Origin: Anaerolineae bacterium | GTDB taxonomy: Bacteria; Chloroflexota; Anaerolineae; UBA4142 | Assembly: GCA_026417715.1 (NCBI GenBank) | Contig: JAOACU010000054.1 | Coordinates: 1 to 12,638 of the forward strand | Direction of reading: 5' to 3' | DNA length: 12,638 bases | In this document: one piece after another, positions 6,371-11,440 of the stretch | Numbering within the stretch: position 1 is the stretch's first letter | Layout: each line of letters starts with the position of its first letter | Program-made: the position numbers and the translations under genes | Notes under the pieces: generated by a model | What the model saw: only the letters and a program-made list of their open reading frames with translations | Databases searched by the model: none | What the model was told of the DNA's origin: nothing

Positions 6371-7774
6371 ATGAACGTGCTCGATCAGGTGTTGGCATTT
6401 ATCGCCGATCAAAACGTCGAAGCGTATTTTGTGGGTGGCTTGGTGCGCGATGAACTGTTGGGGCGCGCCGTCAAACGCGATCTCGACCTCGCGGTAGATG
6501 GCGATGCTGCCGAACTGGCGCGCGCGTTCGCCGATACGATTGGCGGCGCGTTTTATTTGATGGACGAAGAGAACAACGTCGCGCGCGTGATTATCGGCGA
6601 TACGTATGTGGACTTTGCACAACTGCGCGGATCATTGCGCGACGATCTTGCCACGCGCGATTTCACCATCAACGCGATGGCGCGTCAACTCGGTAGCAAT
6701 GAACTCTTCGATCCATTTCACGGGCAAAAGCATCTTGCACTCAAGCAAATTTGCGCGGTGACCGATGAAGCGTTCCAGCGCGACCCGGTGCGCCTCTTGC
6801 GCGCGATTCGCTTCGCGGGTGAATTGAATTTCACGATTGGCGCGCACACCGAAAAGTTGATGCGTCGTGATGCACACTTGCTTGCCTTTGCTTCGATGGA
6901 ACGCGCGCGCGACGAGTTCCTCAAAGTCCTTGCTCTCCCCAATCCAACCACGTGGTTGCGGCGAATGGACGACTTGGGTTTGCTTGCCGTGTTCTTGCCC
7001 GAAGTCCACGCGCTCAAAGGTGTGACGCAATACGCGCCGCACGAATTCGATGTGTTCGAGCACACCTTGCGCACGCTCGATGAACTTGTGGCGATTCAAG
7101 CGAACGGCTACACCGATGTTGCTAATGGCGAATTCGTTGCCGAGTTGCAGACGCATTTCGCGCACATCGTTTCCGCCGACCACGATCGCGGCACACTCTT
7201 GCGCCTTGCCGCACTCTTGCACGACATCGGCAAACCGCCGACACGTTCGATTGACGAGCACGGAGCAATTCATTTCTACGCGCACGAAACGCAAGGTGCG
7301 GAAATGAGTAGCGCGCTCTTACGCACCTTGCGCTTGAGCAACGCTGAAATCGAAATCATCAATGCCATCATCCTGAATCACTTGCGCCCGACCTTGTTGG
7401 AACACGAAGCGCGTGTCTCGAATCGCGCGGTGTACCGCTTTTTCCGCGATGCGGGAGACGCGGGTGTGGACGTGTGCGTACTCGCGCTTGCCGATCGGCG
7501 CGGCACGTACGCCCAAGCCGACACCGCGACCGAAGCGCGTCTACGCGCAGTGTGCATGCGCCTGCTCGAACCTTATTTTCGCGCACGCGACATCGTCATC
7601 GCACCATCCGCACTGATTGATGGACGTACGTTGATGCAAGAGTTGAACCTCCCTGCAGGACCGCGCATCGGCGAACTTCTTGAAGCGATTCGTGAAGCGC
7701 AAGCGGAGGGCGAGGTGAAGACGCGCGATGAGGCAATCGAATTTGCGCGTGCACTCTTGACGAAGGATGAATGA
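6371..7774 (+). CDS. tRNA CCA-adding / poly(A) polymerase-type nucleotidyltransferase with HD domain
   Basis: 467 residues. The class II nucleotidyltransferase head shows VGGLVRDELLG (Gly22-Gly23, Arg26-Asp27), the metal-binding pair DLD (Asp37, Asp39), a further carboxylate in VDFA (Asp81), and the nucleotide-specificity region TRDFTINAMA (about 95-104) followed by RDPVRLLRAIRFA (about 137-149). A C-terminal HD domain has HEFDVFEHTL and LLHDIGKPPT (His284-Asp285). The family adds or repairs the 3' CCA of tRNA using CTP and ATP; related members make poly(A), and the two cannot be told apart by sequence alone. As most bacteria need one such enzyme, tRNA CCA addition is the more likely role. 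GGAGGT lies 5 nt before the ATG. The last residues (TKDE) and stop fall in array R7. Confidence 0.93.
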   Translation: MNVLDQVLAFIADQNVEAYFVGGLVRDELLGRAVKRDLDLAVDGDAAELARAFADTIGGAFYLMDEENNVARVIIGDTYVDFAQLRGSLRDDLATRDFTINAMARQLGSNELFDPFHGQKHLALKQICAVTDEAFQRDPVRLLRAIRFAGELNFTIGAHTEKLMRRDAHLLAFASMERARDEFLKVLALPNPTTWLRRMDDLGLLAVFLPEVHALKGVTQYAPHEFDVFEHTLRTLDELVAIQANGYTDVANGEFVAELQTHFAHIVSADHDRGTLLRLAALLHDIGKPPTRSIDEHGAIHFYAHETQGAEMSSALLRTLRLSNAEIEIINAIILNHLRPTLLEHEARVSNRAVYRFFRDAGDAGVDVCVLALADRRGTYAQADTATEARLRAVCMRLLEPYFRARDIVIAPSALIDGRTLMQELNLPAGPRIGELLEAIREAQAEGEVKTRDEAIEFARALLTKDE

Positions 7775-7818
7775 CGAAGGACGAAAGCATTCGTCTCCCG
7801 TCCTCCGTCATCGGTCGA
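7763..7818. repeat. Inverted heptamer array R7 at the nucleotidyltransferase/phosphatase junction
   Basis: Units: AAGGATG, AATGACG, AAGGACG, AAAGCAT, then inverted TCGTCTC, CCGTCCT, CCGTCAT, CGGTCGA. A possible further unit CTTGACG precedes (7756-7762). The array encodes the end of the nucleotidyltransferase and its TGA, and an ATG at 7771 that opens a 17-codon extension in frame with the next gene. The left units share the GGACGAA theme with R6, the right ones the CGGTC theme with R4. Confidence 0.82.
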
Positions 7819-7821
7819 ACA

Positions 7822-8529
7822 ATGGAACTTCAGGTTGCCGCCGCAAAAATTCCCAAACACGCGATTCGCGAATCGGGCGATACGCTCGAAATGATCGAGC
7901 GACCGCACGGTGGGTTGTCGTTCGTGTTGGTGGATGGACAGCACACCGGGCGCGGCGCCAAGCGTGTAGCGAATCTTGTTGCGCGCAAAGCCGTGTCACT
8001 CCTTGCCGAAGGTGCGCGCGATGGCGTCGCGGCGCGCGCGGCGCACGATTACTTGTACACGACGTACGAAGGCAAGGTCTCGGCGGAGATGCACATCGTC
8101 TCGATTGATTTGGTGAGTGAGACGATTGTGATTTCGCGCAACAGTCATTGCCCCGCGCTCGTCGCCGATGCGAATGGGTTGCGCGTGTTGGATACGCCTG
8201 CGTCGCCGCTGGGTGTGCATCGTCGCATCAAGCCCAGTATCGTTGAGGTGCCGCTGGCGCGCCAAACGACCGTCATCGTTTTCACCGATGGCGTTTGGGA
8301 TGCAGGCACGCGCGCGGGACAAAAATTCGACATTGCCGCGTTCGTCGCGGAACAATTACGTGACGCGCGCATCAGCGCGACACAACTCGCGGACGCGATT
8401 CTTGCGCGCGCCGTTGAACTTGACGAGGGCAAACCGCACGACGATACAAGTGTGCTTGTCGTGCGCGTGATGCCACGTGTGAGTGCGGACACTGCGCGGC
8501 GTTTGAGTGTGCGGTTTCCGATTGGGTGA
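7822..8529 (+). CDS. SpoIIE/PP2C-like serine/threonine phosphatase
   Basis: 235 residues from ATG 7822. The single PP2C-type domain shows SGDTLEM (Asp20), FVLVDGQHTG (Asp38-Gly39, the metal-binding DG motif), a helix AKRVANLVARKAVSLL, VSIDLVSETIVISRNSHCPALV, TTVIVFTDGVWDAG and the closing HDDTSVLVV (Asp207-Asp208), the order expected of SpoIIE-like phosphatases. These dephosphorylate anti-sigma-factor antagonists or similar regulators in the cytoplasm; no sensor domain is attached and no partner is nearby. An earlier in-frame ATG (7771) overlaps the previous stop by ATGA and would add 17 residues, but these are encoded wholly by array R7 and the family-like sequence begins at MELQVAAAKIPK, so 7822 is preferred. 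No ribosome binding site precedes it. Confidence 0.85.
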   Translation: MELQVAAAKIPKHAIRESGDTLEMIERPHGGLSFVLVDGQHTGRGAKRVANLVARKAVSLLAEGARDGVAARAAHDYLYTTYEGKVSAEMHIVSIDLVSETIVISRNSHCPALVADANGLRVLDTPASPLGVHRRIKPSIVEVPLARQTTVIVFTDGVWDAGTRAGQKFDIAAFVAEQLRDARISATQLADAILARAVELDEGKPHDDTSVLVVRVMPRVSADTARRLSVRFPIG

Positions 8530-8601
8530 ATTTGGTTGTGTGTGTGTTGCCGAATGAATTCGCCGCGACAAAAACCCAAAGCCGACCGTTGTCTAATGCT
8601 A

Positions 8602-8961
8602 CTAAGAAATTGACGTCTCGGACATTTCAGCCAACACTTTGGCGCGCGCCACATTCCGATCGCCGCGCAGCGCCGGATAACTCGACCACCGTGAGCGAAC
8701 CTGGCGCGGTTCGTGTACAACCTTGTCAGGTTGTCGCAGCAGAGTACAGCGCGCCAATTGTTGTAGCAAGTACTGCACATCTTCCTCTACCGTCACCACC
8801 CACAGCAGCAGATCCATCGTCAGCGCTTCCCAATGGCGACGCCAGCACCGACTGAAACTCAACTGCCAAGGCGAACGCCCCGCTTGCCAGACCGCTTTGA
8901 CCATCAACGCACAAATCAGGTTGTACGTGAGCAAACCAACCGCTAACTCCAACTGAAACAT
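8602..8961 (-). pseudogene. C-terminal remnant of an IS4-family transposase
   Basis: About 115 residues on the minus strand, open from 8961 to the stop at 8602. The sequence ELAVGLLTYNLICALMVKA, then RSPWQLSFSRCWRRHWEAL, LLQQLARCTL, HEPRQVRSR and YPALRGDRN is the usual C-terminal end of IS4-type DDE transposases, starting at the helix that carries the last part of the catalytic domain. The catalytic Asp residues and the whole N-terminal two thirds are absent, and no upstream continuation is visible in any minus frame beyond about 8960. No terminal inverted repeats or target duplication can be identified. This is a decayed insertion, with the break near 8955-8965. Confidence 0.72.
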
Positions 8962-9071
8962 CGCCGCTGGATGGCACGTGGCAATCCATCCACAACTTGC
9001 GCAAGGTGTGCCGTGCGGCAGGACGTCATCCCGAAGCCAGCGCTGCCATATGGCAAAATATACGATGTTGA
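8962..9071 (+). pseudogene. Possible tail of a gene truncated at the insertion scar
   Basis: One + frame (codons from 8967) reads LDGTWQSIHNLRKVC followed by RAAGRHPEASAAIWQNIRC and stops at 9069-9071, overlapping the next gene's ATG at 9065. It looks like a protein C-terminus in composition and its stop overlaps the following start in the way coupled genes do. Upstream it runs into the antisense of the transposase remnant, so the rest of the gene would have been lost when the element inserted. I recognise no family and chance is a real possibility in a fragment this short. Confidence 0.3.
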
Positions 9072-10189
9072 ATCTCTTTCTCCTCGATCACGCACCCTTC
9101 TTCGGTGGCGCGGAATCATTCTTGCTCGATCTCGTCAGCGCGCTGAACCGTGACGAGTTCACACCTATCATCGTCACCGATCCGCATAGTCCGGTGCTGA
9201 ACGATTTTCGCGCGAGCGGCGCGCGCGTGCTGACAACACCGCTCCCGCAAATCAATCGCAGTCCGATGTTTGGGTGGCGATTGTTCGATGCAGGCGCGCG
9301 CGTGGCGCGACTTGCGCGTATCGAACGCGCCGATGTGATGCACTCGTTCACGGTGCGCACGCACCTCATCGGCGCGGTCGCATCGAAAATGTCGGGTGTG
9401 CCGTTGTTGTGGCGCGTGTGCGATGACACGATGCCGCGTTGGGCGGCAACGATTTTTGGACGCGTGCCGCGCGTCATCGTCGCCGTGTCGCGTTACATCG
9501 CCGCGTACTATCCGAATGTGCGTTTCGATGGTTTTGCGCCCGATGGCGCGCGCGCGCCCAGTCCGATTTCGCGCGCAGACGCACGCGCCCAACTCGGTTT
9601 GCGCGACGATGAGTTGGTCGTTGCGCACGTGGGACGCTTGGTGCGGTGGAAGGGACAAGACGTTTTCATACGCGCGCTTGCGCGCGTCGCGCAAAAAGTT
9701 CCGCGCGTGCGCGGTCTCATCGTTGGCGCGGCACACGCAGAGGACAACAAACCTGGCTTGCTCGGCGGTGGCGAAACGTACGCGCGCGAGTTACGCGCAC
9801 TTGCCGATGAACTGCGCGCGCCAGTGACGTTCACAGGTTTCGTGCGCGAACCCAGCATTGTGTACACAGCAGCAGATGTTGTCGCACACACGAGTATCAC
9901 ACCCGAACCATTCGGACGCACGGTGATCGAAGCGATGATGCACGGCAAGCCCGTCGTCGCATCGAACGCGGGCGCGCTCCCTGAAATCGTCCCCGAAGGC
10001 ACAGGGCTACTCACACCACCCAACGATGCAAACGCGCTCGCTGACGCGCTCACGCGCTTGCTCATCAACGATGCCCTGCGCGCGCAACTCGGTACCGCCG
10101 CCCGCGCCCGTGCCGAATCCGAATACTCACTCAACCAAATGGCACGCCGAATGGAAGAATTCTATCGGCTTGCATCGCGCCATCACTGA
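9065..10189 (+). CDS. GT4-family glycosyltransferase (first of three)
   Basis: 374 residues from ATG 9065; an in-frame ATG at 9050 would add five residues (MAKYT) and cannot be ruled out. The N-terminal Rossmann half starts MLNLFLLDHAPFFGGAESFLL, the glycine-rich acceptor-side loop of GT4 enzymes. The donor-binding half starts VVAHVGRLVRWKGQDV (the G-R-L...KG motif) and holds the EX7E pair Glu281 and Glu289 in PEPFGRTVIEAMMHGKPVV, followed by ASNAGALPEIV. Retaining GT4 enzymes transfer a sugar from a nucleotide sugar to polysaccharide, lipid or protein acceptors at the cytoplasmic face of the membrane; the sugar and acceptor cannot be read off. No signal peptide or membrane segment is seen. 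It is followed by two more GT4 genes in the same direction, suggesting an exopolysaccharide or cell-surface glycan cluster. No ribosome binding site is evident. Confidence 0.9.
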   Translation: MLNLFLLDHAPFFGGAESFLLDLVSALNRDEFTPIIVTDPHSPVLNDFRASGARVLTTPLPQINRSPMFGWRLFDAGARVARLARIERADVMHSFTVRTHLIGAVASKMSGVPLLWRVCDDTMPRWAATIFGRVPRVIVAVSRYIAAYYPNVRFDGFAPDGARAPSPISRADARAQLGLRDDELVVAHVGRLVRWKGQDVFIRALARVAQKVPRVRGLIVGAAHAEDNKPGLLGGGETYARELRALADELRAPVTFTGFVREPSIVYTAADVVAHTSITPEPFGRTVIEAMMHGKPVVASNAGALPEIVPEGTGLLTPPNDANALADALTRLLINDALRAQLGTAARARAESEYSLNQMARRMEEFYRLASRHH

Positions 10190-10199
10190 TAGAAACTTT

Positions 10200-10239
10200 T
10201 TGGCTCATTGGCTCATTGGTTCATTGGCTCATTGATTTA
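10200..10239 (+). repeat. Octamer array R8 upstream of the second glycosyltransferase
   Basis: Five 8-nt units: TTGGCTCA, TTGGCTCA, TTGGTTCA, TTGGCTCA, TTGATTTA. The last base of the fifth unit is the A of the ATG at 10239. The same unit recurs before the third glycosyltransferase (R10). No Shine-Dalgarno sequence exists between the array and the start codon. Confidence 0.9.
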
Positions 10240-11369
10240 TGCAAATCGCCCTTGACCTCTCCCCCGTCGTTCACCACAAAGCCGGTCTCGGTCGTTACGC
10301 GCGAATGTTGACCGAGCATTTGATCGCGCAAGACCAAACGAACACGTACATCGCGTTCACACACGGCACGTTCGCCGACGACGCGCTGTCGCCTGCACTG
10401 CGCGCGTTGCCGCGCGCGAACGTTCCCCTCGATGTGCGTCCTTGGCGGATGCTCGTGTGGCTCGCACACGTCTTGCGTACGCCGATGGATCGCGTGATGC
10501 CGCGCGCGGACATTTTTCACGCGACCGAACATCTTTTGCCGCCGCTGAAAAACGCGCGCACCGTATTCACACTGCACGATTTGATTTTCCAGTTCTTTCC
10601 CGAATATCACTTGCCGCTCAACCGTTGGTTCTTACAGAACGCGATGCCACATTTTTTGCGTCGTGCTGACGCGATCATCGCTGTCTCCGAGTGCACCAAG
10701 CGCGATGCGATGCGTTTCTACAACGTGCCAGAAGAAAAAATCACGGTGATTTACGAAGCCGCCGATCCTGCACTCCATCCCGAAACCGATGCGGATCGTA
10801 TCGCGCAGGTACGCGCGCAATACGCGCGCAATCAGCCGTTCATTTTGTTCGTCGGCGTGATTGAGCCGCGCAAGAACATCATCGCACTGGTGGATGCGTT
10901 GCGCGTGCTGCGCGCGCGTGGATACGCGCATCGTTTGCTCATCGCGGGGCGCAAGGGCTGGCTCTACCAACCGACGTTCGATCACATCAAGCAAACGGGA
11001 ATGGACGATGCTGTGTCGTTTCTCGATTTTGTTCCCGACGACGATTTGCGCGCGCTCTTTGCCGCGTGCGATGTGTTCGTGTTTCCATCGCTCTATGAAG
11101 GATTTGGTTTGCCGCCACTCGAAGCGATGGCATGCGGTGCGCCCGTCGTTTGCTCTAACACATCATCACTACCCGAAGTTGTCAGTGATGCCGCGCTCCT
11201 CGTCAATCCGCGCAATGTCGGCGAAATCGCGAACGCCATCGAGCGTGTCCTCACGGATCACGCATTACGCAATACATTACGCGCGCGCGGTTTCGCCCAA
11301 GCCGCTAAATTCTCGTGGGAGCGCGCGGCGCGCGAAACGTTAGCCGTTTATCAAAGTTTCAGGTTGTAA
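10239..11369 (+). CDS. GT4-family glycosyltransferase (second of three)
   Basis: 376 residues. The N-terminal half begins MQIALDLSPVVHHKAGLGRY with the G-L-G-R-Y loop, and has ADIFHATEHLLPPL and TVFTLHDLIFQFFPEYH, typical of mannosyltransferase-like GT4 enzymes. The donor half has FILFVGVIEPRKNI (R-K motif binding the nucleotide phosphates), LLIAGRKGWL and the EX7E pair Glu287 and Glu295 in SLYEGFGLPPLEAMACGAPV, then SSLPEVV and ALLVNPRNVGEIANAIERVL. The sugar is unknown. Octamer array R8 touches its start codon and no ribosome binding site is visible, so initiation may be leaderless-like, coupled to the gene upstream, or weak. Its C-terminal 110 residues are close to those of the third enzyme while the N-terminal halves differ. 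Confidence 0.92.
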   Translation: MQIALDLSPVVHHKAGLGRYARMLTEHLIAQDQTNTYIAFTHGTFADDALSPALRALPRANVPLDVRPWRMLVWLAHVLRTPMDRVMPRADIFHATEHLLPPLKNARTVFTLHDLIFQFFPEYHLPLNRWFLQNAMPHFLRRADAIIAVSECTKRDAMRFYNVPEEKITVIYEAADPALHPETDADRIAQVRAQYARNQPFILFVGVIEPRKNIIALVDALRVLRARGYAHRLLIAGRKGWLYQPTFDHIKQTGMDDAVSFLDFVPDDDLRALFAACDVFVFPSLYEGFGLPPLEAMACGAPVVCSNTSSLPEVVSDAALLVNPRNVGEIANAIERVLTDHALRNTLRARGFAQAAKFSWERAARETLAVYQSFRL

Positions 11370-11371
11370 GT

Positions 11372-11406
11372 TACGCAGTAAGCAGTACGCAGTACGCACT
11401 AGGCAG
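11372..11406 (+). repeat. Heptamer array R9 (5 units) after the second glycosyltransferase
   Basis: Units TACGCAG, TAAGCAG, TACGCAG, TACGCAC, TAGGCAG start 2 nt after the stop codon. They resemble the ACGCAAT/ACGCAAC units of R2. No inverted arm is present. It is followed within 2 nt by the octamer array R10. Confidence 0.8.
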
Positions 11407-11408
11407 GT

Positions 11409-11440
11409 TTGGCTCATTGGCTCATTGGCACATTGGCTCA
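11409..11440 (+). repeat. Octamer array R10 upstream of the third glycosyltransferase
   Basis: Four units TTGGCTCA, TTGGCTCA, TTGGCACA, TTGGCTCA, followed by a partial fifth, TTGG, whose TTG (11441) appears to serve as the start codon of the next gene. It is nearly the same array as R8, about 1.2 kb upstream. Confidence 0.88.

Noticed and set aside
8526..8855. A + strand open frame of about 109 codons after the phosphatase
   Set aside because: It is antisense to the transposase remnant, which has family-like sequence; the + product is low-complexity Pro/Ser/Ala with no recognisable motif.
8978..9064. A longer start for the first glycosyltransferase at 8978
   Set aside because: The extra 24-29 residues show no family resemblance and overlap the possible truncated gene; the GT4 start MLNLFLLDHAPFFGGAE begins at 9065.
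11253..11285. A further heptamer array in the second glycosyltransferase (ATCACGCATTACGCAATACA region)
   Set aside because: It encodes DHALRNTLRARG, which is conserved as DHELRDTLRARG in the third enzyme with different bases, so it is ordinary coding sequence.
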